A DNA stretch of 64,000 nt, taken from contig JBIKLX010000002.1 of NCBI GenBank assembly GCA_044359565.1, positions 1 to 64,000 of the forward strand, given 5' to 3'. This document shows positions 24,689-33,705 of the stretch, piece by piece. This DNA comes from VFMC01 sp044359565 (GTDB lineage: Bacteria; Actinomycetota; Acidimicrobiia; Acidimicrobiales; Ilumatobacteraceae). The stretch's first letter is position 1. Every line of letters starts with the position of its first letter. The notes below the pieces were generated by a model. The model was not told where the DNA came from, did not search any database, and saw nothing but the letters and a program-made list of their open reading frames with translations. The position numbers and the translations under genes were made by a program.

Positions 24689-27100
24689 ATGCGTCGACCC
24701 GGCCGCGCCCGGCACGACCGACGCCCCGATCGGACGGTCTCTCCGGTGAGAACGACAGACGACGCGCCACCCTCGACGCCCGTCGTCGGCGCGCCCGGGC
24801 CACCGCAGCCGACCGGGAAGGAGGATGCACCGACCAGGCGACCGGCGGAGCCGCTGCCGTTCGCGCGCGAGCGTCCCGAGTTGGGCGTGGCGCTGTTGAG
24901 CGGACTGCTCGCCGCACTTGCCGGTTTGCGACCGACAGGGAACGCTGTCGTCGACACCGTCGTCGTCGCCGGGGCAGCTCTGGCAGTCACCTGGATTGCC
25001 GCATCGGCTCCCTGGTGGTCGCTTCTCGGCGCCGCCGCGCTCGCAGCCGCGCTCGCCCCGACCTGGCCGCTCATCCTCGTCGCCGTCGCTGCGCTGACGA
25101 CAGCCGGCGTGATCGGAGCCCGACGCCGCTCCCAGCCCGGTCTGCGCAGCCTGTCGTTCATGCTGACCCTCGTCGTACTCGCGCGCCTCGACGGCAGCGG
25201 ACCCCAGGGACTCTCCACGCTGCTCGCCTGCAGCATCATCGGCACCGTCGTCGTCTGTGCGTTCAGGCGGCGCTCGCCGTGGCTGCAGCGCCGAGCATGG
25301 GTGGTGCTGGGCATGCTGGTGGCGGCGTCGGTCGTGGCATCGGCGGGGCTGATCCTCGGCGTCATCGCGGCACGCACGTCGTTGCAGACCGGCAACCGCG
25401 AAGCCCAGATCGGTCTGGCGGCACTCAACCAGGGCGACATCGACGCGGCCGCCGCCGCCTTTCGTGAAGCCATGGTGGCGTTCGAGAACGCCGACGATGC
25501 CCTGACAGCGCCGTGGACACAGCCGGCCCGCCTCGTTCCGATCGTGGCCCAGCATCGCGATGCAGGGGTCGCCCTCGCGCGCGGTGCCGCCGATGTGCTG
25601 GGCGACGTCGTCGAGGCACTGTCGCAGATCGATCCCGACAGCATCCGCGTGATCGACGGTCGAATCGACCTCGATGCCGTGCGTGCCCTGAGCACACCGT
25701 TCGACCAACTCACAGCATCGATCGCCGAGCTGTCGACGATCGTCGAGCAGGCACGTTCGCCCTGGCTGGTCGACTCGATCGCGACACGGCTCGATCGCAT
25801 CGGGGCGGAGATCGACGACAACCTGACCAAACTCGACAATGCCCGTCTCGCGGTGCAGGTGGCGCCAGCGATGTTGGGCGAGAGCGGCCCACGCGTCTAC
25901 TTCGTTGCCTTCACCAATCCGGCCGAAGCCCGCGGACTCGGTGGGTACATGGGCAACTTCGCAGAGGTCACGATCGACAACGGCACGCTCTCCGTCACCC
26001 GGTTCGGGCGCACACTCGACCTGATGACCGGCGGGCCTGCACCCGATGAGCGACGTATCGCCGGGCCGCAGGAGTTCATCGACCGCTGGGGTGGCTTCGG
26101 GTTCGTCGATCCGGTCGACGGCACCACCGGGGTCGAGATGTGGGGCAATGTCACGATGCCACCCGACCTGCCGATGGTGGCCGATGTGATCAGCCAGTTG
26201 TATCCGCAGAGCGGCGGACGCGAACTCGACGGGGTCTTCGTCATGGCCCCCGAGGCGGTTGCCGCAATGATGACCTACACCGGACCGGTCGACTTGCCCG
26301 CACCCGAATCCGGGGGGACGCCATTGACCATCGGCGCAGCCGACGTAGCGGCGTTCATCACACACGACCAGTACGTCACCTTCGGCGACCCGGCAGCGAA
26401 CAGCAGCCGTCGCGCCGACGCCGTCGAGACCATCGCTCGCACCACGCTCAGTCGTCTGCTCAGCGGCGCGCTCCCTCCACCGGCCCAGCTGGGCCGCGAC
26501 TTCGGCCCGTTGGCATCGGCCGGGAAACTGCTCGCGTGGAGCCCCGTCCCCGACGAGCAATTGCTGTTCCAGCGGGTCCGCCTCGCAGGTGCGTTCCCTG
26601 CGCTCGATGGTGCCGACGGCATCGCCGTCACGGTCGACAACGCAGGCGCGAACAAGCTCGACGCCTACCTCCAGGTGGACACCGCACACACCACGGCGTT
26701 CGACCCGTCGAGCGGGACCACCCGCGGCACGACGGTGGTCACCCTCACCAACACCCTCGACCCAGCACGGGCCGAGGGGACGCCCGACACGCCACCCCTG
26801 CCCGACTATGTGGTGGGCAACCCCTACGATCTCGAACCCGGCACGAACATCGCGCGGGTCGTGGTGTACACCGCCCTCGAACCCACCGCCGTGTCCGTCG
26901 ACGGTCGAGCGGTGCTGCCTACGTACGAGCGCGGCTTCGGCACGTGGTACGCCACGGTGGTGTTCCTCGAAGTGCCGGTCGGTACGAGCCGAACCATCGC
27001 ACTCGATCTCTCAGGAGCGCTCGACGATCCGCTGGCCGACACCATCGTCCGTCGGCAGCCGATGTCGCTGCCACAGAGATACGAGGTCACAAACCGATGA
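24689..27100 (+). CDS. DUF4012 domain membrane protein
   Basis: An 803-residue protein. A Pro/Arg-rich cytoplasmic head is followed by about six transmembrane helices within residues 55-235, ending AWVVLGMLVAASVVASAGLILGVIAA. A helical segment comes next, then the extracytoplasmic DUF4012 domain whose hallmark GPRVYFVAFTNPAEARGLGGYMGNFAEVTI starts near residue 402. The family is frequent in actinobacterial polysaccharide loci and its function is unknown. It opens the surface-polysaccharide region here. The start is uncertain: ATG 24689 gives an Arg-rich lead, while GTG 24746 is an alternative. Its 3' end overlaps the convergent gene by 14 bp. Confidence 0.82.
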   Translation: MRRPGRARHDRRPDRTVSPVRTTDDAPPSTPVVGAPGPPQPTGKEDAPTRRPAEPLPFARERPELGVALLSGLLAALAGLRPTGNAVVDTVVVAGAALAVTWIAASAPWWSLLGAAALAAALAPTWPLILVAVAALTTAGVIGARRRSQPGLRSLSFMLTLVVLARLDGSGPQGLSTLLACSIIGTVVVCAFRRRSPWLQRRAWVVLGMLVAASVVASAGLILGVIAARTSLQTGNREAQIGLAALNQGDIDAAAAAFREAMVAFENADDALTAPWTQPARLVPIVAQHRDAGVALARGAADVLGDVVEALSQIDPDSIRVIDGRIDLDAVRALSTPFDQLTASIAELSTIVEQARSPWLVDSIATRLDRIGAEIDDNLTKLDNARLAVQVAPAMLGESGPRVYFVAFTNPAEARGLGGYMGNFAEVTIDNGTLSVTRFGRTLDLMTGGPAPDERRIAGPQEFIDRWGGFGFVDPVDGTTGVEMWGNVTMPPDLPMVADVISQLYPQSGGRELDGVFVMAPEAVAAMMTYTGPVDLPAPESGGTPLTIGAADVAAFITHDQYVTFGDPAANSSRRADAVETIARTTLSRLLSGALPPPAQLGRDFGPLASAGKLLAWSPVPDEQLLFQRVRLAGAFPALDGADGIAVTVDNAGANKLDAYLQVDTAHTTAFDPSSGTTRGTTVVTLTNTLDPARAEGTPDTPPLPDYVVGNPYDLEPGTNIARVVVYTALEPTAVSVDGRAVLPTYERGFGTWYATVVFLEVPVGTSRTIALDLSGALDDPLADTIVRRQPMSLPQRYEVTNR

Positions 27101-27791
27101 GTTCGTCGCGGCGCCCGGCCAGCGACCGCTCGAGTTCACCCAGACGGGCTCGGCACGTCGCGGCCTGTGCCTGGAACGAGCGATCGGTGGCGGCCGCGGT
27201 GTTCCAGTGCCGCATCGCCGTACCGAGGGCACCCAGGGCGCTCGGCAGCTGGCCTGCGCCCGCGAAGCACTCACCGAGCTCTTGCAGGCAGTACGCCAGG
27301 CCCGCTGCCTCCGCCGGGCTCGTGCGTTCCGTCATGAGCGCGCGGCGGATGCCGATCGCTGCTTCGAATCCGCGGATCGCCTGCTCGTAGTGGCCCGCAC
27401 GTCGGTGGACGGACGACAACACCTGCAGGGCTCCGGCCCGGTCGGAGTGGAGTTCGCGGTCGGTTGGGTGCACCCGCAACAGCGCGGTCAACTGCTGCAA
27501 TGCGTCGCCGGCTGCACTGAGCGCAAGATCGTGATCGCCGGCCTCGGCATAGGCGCGGGCGAGCTCGACCGACGTGCGGGCGAACTTGCGGACCAACGTC
27601 GGCGGCATCGTCGCAGTGCCGCCGAACAACACCGCCGACATCGCTGCAGCCTGTGCGAGCAAGGCCTCGGCGTCGGTGAGTTCCCGGCGTCGCGCCGCTG
27701 CCCCGGCCCGCTCGAGAACCGGTTCGACGCGAACGAGGCGCGCATCGACATCGGCCTGTGCCGACGTGATGGTCTCACGGCGCCGTTTCAT
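27087..27791 (-). CDS. TPR-like helical protein of unknown function
   Basis: A 234-residue soluble protein built of helical hairpins that read as tetratricopeptide-like repeats (VELARAYAEAGDHDLALSAAGDAL, VLSSVHRRAGHYEQAIRGFEAAI, LQELGECFAGAGQLPSALGALGTAM). This suggests a protein-protein interaction scaffold. It has no signal peptide or transmembrane segment. It is convergent with, and overlaps, the DUF4012 gene by 14 bp. The 209 bp between its start and the next plus-strand gene hold no recognisable element. Confidence 0.7.
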   Translation of the reverse strand: MKRRRETITSAQADVDARLVRVEPVLERAGAAARRRELTDAEALLAQAAAMSAVLFGGTATMPPTLVRKFARTSVELARAYAEAGDHDLALSAAGDALQQLTALLRVHPTDRELHSDRAGALQVLSSVHRRAGHYEQAIRGFEAAIGIRRALMTERTSPAEAAGLAYCLQELGECFAGAGQLPSALGALGTAMRHWNTAAATDRSFQAQAATCRARLGELERSLAGRRDELIGL

Positions 27792-28000
27792 GATCGCTCG
27801 TCACCTCCTCGTCGTCTCCTCATCGTCTCCATCGCCGACTACCCGCCACGACATGCCGACATGGACACGCGATGGTCGAGCCGGAAGAACCGGCCTGTCA
27901 GACCGTCCGGAAGCCGGAGCAGGCCACCAGCAGGTGCCCTCGACCCAGGCTGCACCCACTCTGGTGCCTTTTCCGCCGCACGCCGGACTGTCGTGTACTG

Positions 28001-28690
28001 ATGGACCGAACAATGCGTGAGGATCTGGTCGACGTGATCGTCGTCGGCGCGCACGGTCATGCCCGGGTCTGCCTCGAGGCGCTGCAGGATCAGACGACCA
28101 GCCCGGCCGTCCGAGTGGTCGGCGCAATCAGCCTCGACGGGTCGGGCGCACCAGACCTCGGCACGCCGATGTTGGGGCGCGATGCAGATCTGTGTGCCAT
28201 TGCCCGCGCGCACGACGTGAGCACGGTGTTCGTGGCCATCGGCGACAACCGCGCCCGCGCCGCTGTCACCGAACGACTGCTCGGCGATGGCTTGCATCTC
28301 GCAACCGCAGTGAGTCGGTTCGCCATGGTGTCGCGCACGGCCCGAGTCGCCGACGGCGCAGCACTGCTGCCCGGTGCCGTCGTGAACGCGGCGACACGTA
28401 TCGGGCGGGGCACGATCGTGAACACCAACGCAAGCGTCGATCACGACTGCGAGATCGGTGCCTTCGTCCACATCGCCCCAGGTACAGTGATCGCCGGTGG
28501 GGTCACCATCGGCGACGGTGCGCTGCTGGGAATCGGCTCGCGGGTGCTGCCGGGCGTCACCATCGGCGCCGGTGCCGTCGTGGGTGCGGGCGCCGTGGTC
28601 GTGCGCGACGTAGCCCCCTGCACGGTGGTCGTCGGTGTTCCCGCCCGCGTGCTCGAACCTGCTGCGCCAGTCACAGAGGTGCGGCCGTGA
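28001..28690 (+). CDS. NeuD/PglD-like sugar O/N-acetyltransferase
   Basis: A 229-residue acetyltransferase. The N-terminal Rossmann-like part starts VIVVGAHGHARVCLEAL and binds the nucleotide-sugar. The C-terminal left-handed parallel beta-helix has hexapeptide repeats (IGRGTIVNTNASVDHDCEIGAFVHIAPGTVIAGGVTIGDGALLGIGSRVLPGVTIGAGAVVGAGAVVV), with the probable catalytic His in SVDHDCEIG. PglD relatives acetylate UDP-4-amino-4,6-dideoxy-GlcNAc. The adjacent PglC-like gene and distant PglE/F-like genes support that role by inference. ATG 28001 was chosen; ATG 28013 is possible. The stop overlaps the next start by 3 bp (GTGA). Confidence 0.85.
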   Translation: MDRTMREDLVDVIVVGAHGHARVCLEALQDQTTSPAVRVVGAISLDGSGAPDLGTPMLGRDADLCAIARAHDVSTVFVAIGDNRARAAVTERLLGDGLHLATAVSRFAMVSRTARVADGAALLPGAVVNAATRIGRGTIVNTNASVDHDCEIGAFVHIAPGTVIAGGVTIGDGALLGIGSRVLPGVTIGAGAVVGAGAVVVRDVAPCTVVVGVPARVLEPAAPVTEVRP

Positions 28691-29313
28691 GTCGCGTCGC
28701 CGATGTGGTGCGCCGCACCGTCGAGATCGCTGCAGCAGCGATCGGACTGATCGTGCTGTCGCCGGTGCTCGCCGCTGTGGCGATTGCCGTGCGGCTCTCG
28801 ATGGGCAGCGGTGTGCTGTTCCGCCAGCGTCGACTCGGCCGCCACGGCACCGTGTTCGCTCTCTTCAAGTTCCGCACCATGCGACACGCTGCGCCCGACC
28901 GCAGCGGCCCCGAGTTCGACGCAGAACGGATCACGCGCACGGGCGCCATCCTGCGTTCGACGAGTCTCGACGAACTGCCCTCGCTCGTGAATCTGTTGTT
29001 CGGCCACATCAGTCTCGTCGGACCGCGACCGCTCCCGGTCCACTACTGGGACCGCTTCCGCGGCGCGGAGTACGAGCGGTTCGCCGTACGGCCGGGCATC
29101 ACCGGTCTCGCCCAGGTGAGCGGACGGAACACCCTCGACTGGCCCGAGCGGCTGGCACTCGATGTCGAGTACGTCCGCACGCGTTCGCTGCTCGGCGACC
29201 TGAAGATCCTGGCCCGTACCGTGCCCACCGTGTTCGGCCGCAGCGGCGTGGCCCACGAAGGCACGGTCTCGATGCACGAACTACCCGCCGACCGCCCACC
29301 GGCCGACGCCTGA
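28687..29313 (+). CDS. Undecaprenyl-phosphate sugar-1-phosphate transferase (PglC-like bacterial sugar transferase)
   Basis: A 208-residue monotopic phosphoglycosyltransferase that starts glycan assembly by moving sugar-1-phosphate from a UDP-sugar to undecaprenyl phosphate at the membrane. The N-terminal re-entrant helix VEIAAAAIGLIVLSPVLAAVAI is followed by the KFRTM motif, the catalytic Asp-Glu pair in STSLDELPSLVNLLFG, LVGPRPLP, and the RPGITGLAQVSGRN block. The size is that of small PglC types without extra membrane domains. GTG 28687 overlaps the acetyltransferase stop. Translational coupling suggests the acetylated sugar is its substrate. Confidence 0.9.
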   Translation: MSRVADVVRRTVEIAAAAIGLIVLSPVLAAVAIAVRLSMGSGVLFRQRRLGRHGTVFALFKFRTMRHAAPDRSGPEFDAERITRTGAILRSTSLDELPSLVNLLFGHISLVGPRPLPVHYWDRFRGAEYERFAVRPGITGLAQVSGRNTLDWPERLALDVEYVRTRSLLGDLKILARTVPTVFGRSGVAHEGTVSMHELPADRPPADA

Positions 29314-29315
29314 CG

Positions 29316-30488
29316 TCACCGGCGACTGCGGTACGCAGCCAGGCTGATGTCGATCACACGCTGTTGGTCGAAGTGCTCGACAGCACGCGCCTGCGCAGCG
29401 GCGCCCATCGCTCGCCGACGCTCGGCATCGTCAGCCAGGTCGGCGACGGCGACGGAAAGCGCTGACGCATCGCGGACGGCGACCAGCACCCCGGTCACCC
29501 CGTCATCGATCACCTGCCGATTCCCGCGGATGTCGGTGGCGACGGTCGGCAGCCCCATTGCGGCGGCTTCCATCGCGCTGCGCGGAAAGCCTTCGCGCCA
29601 ACTGGCGGTGAGGAACACGTCGAACGCCGAGTAGCACTCGGGCATGTCGGTGCGCGCCCCGGTGAACACGACACCATCGGCCACGGCGCGTTCGACCGAC
29701 GCGTTGTCGATCGCATCGGCCTTGCCCTCGTCGGTGGGGCCGACGATCACGAAACGGACCCGGGGATGCGATGTCCGGAGGCGGTGCGCCGCCTCGAACA
29801 GTTCGACGATCCCCTTCTCGCGGACCAGGCGACCGACCACACCCACCACCACGTCGTCGTCGCCGACACCCCATGACGACCGTCGCTCGGCCCGGGCGTG
29901 ATCGCGTCTCACCGACGGATCGAACCGCGACAGGTCGATCCCGTTGCCGAGCAGTCGCACACGTCGGGCGGGGATGCGCAACCGGTGCACCAGGGTGTCG
30001 ACGTCTTCTGGGTTCTGGACGAGTTCGAGATGACCGAACGCGGCCGCCACTCGCTCGGCCACGTACACGGGGAGCCGCCGCTGCCATCGATCGCTCGGCT
30101 GCGCATAGAGACCGTGCTGGGTGTTGACCACGAGCGGAACCCGGGCGAGGCGGCCGGCGATACGGCCCAACACCCCCGGCTTGGGGTTGTGGGTGTGGAG
30201 GATGTCGGGCTTCACCTTGCGCAGCAACGACACCAGTTGGGCGAATGCCTTCAGGTCCTGCAGCGGATCGCTCGAGCGGGTGAACGACGGCACGGCGACA
30301 TGCCGGACACCCATCGCCTCGAGATTGGCCACATGGGGTCCGGCAGCCGACATGCCGATCACCTCGAACCCTGCCGCGGCGAATGCCCGCAGTTGCGGGC
30401 CGAGCAGCCAGTCGAGGCTGACGTCGGTCGTGCACAGATGCACCAACCGGGGCACCCCCGGCCGGCGAGGAGGCAGGACGCCGGTCAT
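29316..30488 (-). CDS. Glycosyltransferase family 4
   Basis: A 390-residue GT-B glycosyltransferase. The N-terminal acceptor domain has PDILHTHNPKPGVLGRIAGRL and VNTQHGLYA. The C-terminal donor domain has GVVGRLVREKGIVELFEAAH, and the donor-binding ExFP-like region WREGFPRSAMEAAAMGLPTVATDIRGNRQVI. It should add a sugar to the growing lipid-linked repeat on the cytoplasmic face. It is downstream in a minus-strand operon, overlapping the deacetylase stop by 4 bp, and ends 3 bp from the convergent PglC-like gene. Confidence 0.9.
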   Translation of the reverse strand: MTGVLPPRRPGVPRLVHLCTTDVSLDWLLGPQLRAFAAAGFEVIGMSAAGPHVANLEAMGVRHVAVPSFTRSSDPLQDLKAFAQLVSLLRKVKPDILHTHNPKPGVLGRIAGRLARVPLVVNTQHGLYAQPSDRWQRRLPVYVAERVAAAFGHLELVQNPEDVDTLVHRLRIPARRVRLLGNGIDLSRFDPSVRRDHARAERRSSWGVGDDDVVVGVVGRLVREKGIVELFEAAHRLRTSHPRVRFVIVGPTDEGKADAIDNASVERAVADGVVFTGARTDMPECYSAFDVFLTASWREGFPRSAMEAAAMGLPTVATDIRGNRQVIDDGVTGVLVAVRDASALSVAVADLADDAERRRAMGAAAQARAVEHFDQQRVIDISLAAYRSRR

Positions 30489-31309
30489 TGCCGCATCCCG
30501 CGGTACTTCACACGAGCCACGAGGGCGCGCAACTCGCCTTCGAGGCGCATCCCGCCGCGTGCCTTGGCCTGGAAGTGTTCGAGCCGGTCGCTGCACTGGA
30601 CGGGGGTGCGCCACAGACGGTGCGGGTCGGTACGACCGCGGCGGTTCACGCGACTCGCTGCCAGCGCTGCCGAGCGGAACCGTTGCCGCACCGCCGCCTC
30701 GGCATGCGCCGAACCCGGCATCGCCTTGGGATAGGCGAAGTGCTGTGCACTCAGGCCGAGGTGCTCGCCGATCAACTCGATCGACCGGTCGAGATCGGCG
30801 GCGACCTCGGCCGGTTCGAGCCGATCGAGCAGCCAGTGTGAGTGCGTGTGCGATCCAATGGTGATCAGCCCGGTCGCCACCGTGTCGCGCAGCGCAGCCC
30901 ACGACGTCGGTCGAGCACCCCACGGGAATTCGGCCTGCTCGTCGATGTACTGCGTGGCCACGTAGAGCGTCGCGGGCAGACCGTGGCGTACCAGTGCCGG
31001 CACGGCGACATCGACGAAGTCGTCGGTGCCGTCGTCGAACGTGATCACGACCGTCGGCCGCAGCGGCTCATCGTGCTGGCGGGGGTCGGTGAGTTCGGCG
31101 ACCGCTGTGTCGAGACCGACGACCCGGGCGTGTTCGGCGAGATGGGCGAGCTGCGCATCGAACACCTCTGCTGGAAGATCGACATCGCTGGTACTGCCAC
31201 CACCGACACGGTGGTAGATGAGGACGGTCACCCCGATCGGAGGCGGCACCAACCCGTCGCCGAGCAGGCTGACCCGTTTCACGATCGATTTCGTGTCGAG
31301 CCCCATCAT
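30485..31309 (-). CDS. Polysaccharide deacetylase family protein
   Basis: A 274-residue NodB-type protein. VTVLIYHRVGG is the usual lead, VVITFDDGTDDFVDVAVPAL carries the catalytic Asp and metal-binding Asp, and TIGSHTHSHWLLDRL the His pair. There is no signal peptide, so it may act in the cytoplasm on lipid-linked glycan or be exported by another route. ATG 31309 is favoured by an AGGTGA seven bases upstream; GTG 31315 would make a 4-bp overlap with the phosphatase gene. It is in the same operon as the phosphatase and GT4. Confidence 0.86.
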   Translation of the reverse strand: MMGLDTKSIVKRVSLLGDGLVPPPIGVTVLIYHRVGGGSTSDVDLPAEVFDAQLAHLAEHARVVGLDTAVAELTDPRQHDEPLRPTVVITFDDGTDDFVDVAVPALVRHGLPATLYVATQYIDEQAEFPWGARPTSWAALRDTVATGLITIGSHTHSHWLLDRLEPAEVAADLDRSIELIGEHLGLSAQHFAYPKAMPGSAHAEAAVRQRFRSAALAASRVNRRGRTDPHRLWRTPVQCSDRLEHFQAKARGGMRLEGELRALVARVKYRGMRQ

Positions 31310-31311
31310 CG

Positions 31312-31935
31312 TCACTTCACCTGCCCAGCCGTCGCGAGATGCCGTTGCGCCATCCAGTCGGCCAGTCGGCCGGTGAGCACATCGATGGTCCGGGCGCAGT
31401 GCCGCCAGTCGGCGGGACCCCCGCCACCGGGCTCGACGATCTCGCCGACCTCGGGAGCGTCGAGGTAGGCCGACCTCGCGATCCGGTTCGTGCTGAGCCG
31501 AGACCAGACATCGCTCTCGGTGGGCGGAATCGCGTCGAGCAGTCCGACGAATTCGGGAAGGGTGAACGTGCGATCGAACATCTCGGGCCACCGGCCGGCG
31601 ATCGACGCGACATGGGCCCGCTCGGCGGTGACGACGACGTCGCGACCGGCCAGACGATAGGCGTCGACGCCTCGGCTCACATGCCCCTGCACCGACCAGC
31701 CACGGTGGCCGAGTTGGGCGAGCGCGTGCGATGTCGGCGGGTGCCCCCCACCGTGCAGCCCCGCCGTTGCGACCCGCACCTCGGCGCCGATCCCCCGCTG
31801 GTCGAGGTGATCGCGCAAGAAGCCGCCCATCATCACCGAACGGCTCCGGTTGTAGGTGCAGACGCACAACACCGAGCCGAACAACAGGTCCGGTATCGGC
31901 TCCTGGGAGCGAACGAGAGCTGCATCGGAACTCAT
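31312..31935 (-). CDS. Low-molecular-weight protein tyrosine phosphatase family protein
   Basis: A 207-residue protein with an LMW-PTP fold. The phosphate loop is Cys26-TYNRS-Arg32-Ser33 within VLCVCTYNRSRSVMM, so CX5RS is intact. A late EIVEPGGGGPADW segment replaces the usual DPYG general-acid loop, with Glu or Asp. In polysaccharide loci such enzymes dephosphorylate BY-kinases (Wzb/Wzc, CpsB-type roles). The Wzz-BY-kinase encoded at 35135-36868 is the obvious partner (inference). It is the first gene of a minus-strand operon and is divergent from the membrane-protein gene. Confidence 0.8.
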   Translation of the reverse strand: MSSDAALVRSQEPIPDLLFGSVLCVCTYNRSRSVMMGGFLRDHLDQRGIGAEVRVATAGLHGGGHPPTSHALAQLGHRGWSVQGHVSRGVDAYRLAGRDVVVTAERAHVASIAGRWPEMFDRTFTLPEFVGLLDAIPPTESDVWSRLSTNRIARSAYLDAPEVGEIVEPGGGGPADWRHCARTIDVLTGRLADWMAQRHLATAGQVK

Positions 31936-31968
31936 CGCACGCCCCACTCGGCATGGCACACTGGCGAG

Positions 31969-32700
31969 GTGGCGGTCCCCCGGTCGAGAACGGTCACCCA
32001 CATGGTGGCCGGGGCGCTGCTGGGGGCGCTGGTCGTCGCCTTGGCGTGGGATGCGTCCGACCTCGGCTCGCCATCGCGGTGGTGGGCGGTACCCGGCACC
32101 GTCGTCACCGGTGCGCTCACCGTGATGTCGATTCCGGTCGTCGCCAAGGCCACGCCCAGCCTGGTGCCCTGGTTGGTGATGTGCGCCTGTGCGGCGACGT
32201 ACGCGTGCGTTCCCGAGACCGACCAGATCCCCCAGGTGGCACTCGTAGCCGCTGCGGCCTTGGTCGTGCACCTGATCACCAATGCAATCGGTCGCCCGGT
32301 GCACTGGCTGCTCCACGTCGTCGTGGCAGCGTGGGTGCTGTGGGCCGGCATATTCGGTGCCACGGGCCGCCAGAGCGCCTTGATCGGCGCCCTGTACTCG
32401 TGGTGGCCCTTCGTGCTGTTGCTGGTAGTGGCGCATCGACTGCCGCCCACCCTGGGGCTGTGGCGCCGGCTCGATCCCGCAGCGCGGCGCACGACCCGGC
32501 GTGCTGCACTCACCTGGTGGGAGGTCGCCGCAGTGGCAGCCGTCGCCACCGCAGCCGTCGCCCGCACCGGCGCGCTCGAGCCGACGGTCAGACCCGCCGT
32601 GGTGGCAGTTGTCATCGCCACCGTCGCCAGTGTGCTGCTGACGCTGCCCTTGCTCGCCCGCCGAGGGGCCGCGGTTGTCGACGACGTGCCGTCGCGGTGA
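31969..32700 (+). CDS. Polytopic membrane protein of unknown function
   Basis: A 243-residue hydrophobic protein with about six to seven transmembrane helices (MVAGALLGALVVALAW, VVTGALTVMSIPVVA, WLVMCACAATYACV, VALVAAAALVVHLI, WLLHVVVAAWVLWAGIF, LYSWWPFVLLLVVAHRL, AAVAAVATAAVA and a last VVAVVIATVASVLLTLPLL). No family is recognised. GTG 31969 is a plausible start with GGCGAG upstream. It stands alone on the plus strand between two minus-strand operons, convergent with the epimerase gene. Confidence 0.65.
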   Translation: MAVPRSRTVTHMVAGALLGALVVALAWDASDLGSPSRWWAVPGTVVTGALTVMSIPVVAKATPSLVPWLVMCACAATYACVPETDQIPQVALVAAAALVVHLITNAIGRPVHWLLHVVVAAWVLWAGIFGATGRQSALIGALYSWWPFVLLLVVAHRLPPTLGLWRRLDPAARRTTRRAALTWWEVAAVAAVATAAVARTGALEPTVRPAVVAVVIATVASVLLTLPLLARRGAAVVDDVPSR

Positions 32701-32715
32701 CCCAGCGCAGCGTCG

Positions 32716-33705
32716 TCAGGGGTGGTGTGGGGCAGGCAGACCATCACCGATGACCGTGCGCATCCACGCCACAGTTGCACGCAACCCCTCGACGAACGGC
32801 ACGGGTCGAGCATCGGGGAACAGAGCCTGGAGCTGAGCGACATCGGCCTGGCTGTGCGGCACATCACCTGCCCGCGACGCCGTGTTGACCACGTCGAGCG
32901 AACCGCCCAACTCGAGTTCGAGGAGTCGGATCACCTCACGCAGCGACACACGGCTGCCGAACGCCAGGTTCACCGGATCGGGGCTGGTCACCCGGCGCAG
33001 CACCGCATCGGTGATCACCGAGGTGACCGTGTCGACGAACGTGAAGTCGCGGCTCTGCGAACCATCGCCATGCACCGTCAACGGCTCGCCACGCAGTGCC
33101 GCGTCGACGAAACGCGGGATGACCGCGGCGTAATCGTGACCGGCGGTCTGCAGCGGCCCGAACACGTTGAAGAACCGGAACGCCAAGGTCGGCATCCGGT
33201 AGGCGTGCCCATAGGCGATCGCATAGCCCTCGGTGACCAGTTTCGTTGCCGCGTACGGCGACAGCGGCCGGGTGGCCAGGTCTTCGTGCTTGGGCAGGGT
33301 CGGGTTGGCCCCGTACACACTGCTGCTGCTCGCCACCACCGTGTGCAGCCCGCCGTGGCGACGTGCTGCCTCGAGCACCATCAGCGTGCCCGTGGCATTG
33401 GCGTGGTGACTGGCCAAGGGGTTGGCGATACTGCGCGGCACGCTGCCCAGCGCTGCCAGGTGCACCACCGCGCCGGCACCCGCCATCGCCCGGTCGAGGG
33501 CCCCGTCGTCGAGGATCGAGCCCTCGACGACCTCGAGCGCACCATCGACTCCCTCGAGGTTGCCCCGTGAACCGGTCGACAGGTCGTCGATCACCGACAC
33601 CCCCGACACCCCCGGTGTGTTCAACAGACGGCGAACCAGATTCGCCCCGATGAACCCTGCCCCGCCGGTGACCACGATCCGCTGTCCAGTCGTCTTGCTC
33701 GTCAT
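32716..33705 (-). CDS. NAD-dependent epimerase/dehydratase (UDP-glucose 4-epimerase-like)
   Basis: A 329-residue extended short-chain dehydrogenase acting on nucleotide sugars. VVTGGAGFIGANLVRRL binds NAD. VVHLAALGSVPRS and SSSVYGANP follow, and SPYAATK carries the catalytic Tyr-Lys pair. The C-terminal half has FRFFNVFGPLQT and VHGDGSQSRDFTFVDTV, typical of WbpP/GalE-like epimerases. It would supply a hexose or hexosamine epimer for the repeat unit. ATG 33705 overlaps the polymerase gene stop by 4 bp. Confidence 0.9.
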   Translation of the reverse strand: MTSKTTGQRIVVTGGAGFIGANLVRRLLNTPGVSGVSVIDDLSTGSRGNLEGVDGALEVVEGSILDDGALDRAMAGAGAVVHLAALGSVPRSIANPLASHHANATGTLMVLEAARRHGGLHTVVASSSSVYGANPTLPKHEDLATRPLSPYAATKLVTEGYAIAYGHAYRMPTLAFRFFNVFGPLQTAGHDYAAVIPRFVDAALRGEPLTVHGDGSQSRDFTFVDTVTSVITDAVLRRVTSPDPVNLAFGSRVSLREVIRLLELELGGSLDVVNTASRAGDVPHSQADVAQLQALFPDARPVPFVEGLRATVAWMRTVIGDGLPAPHHP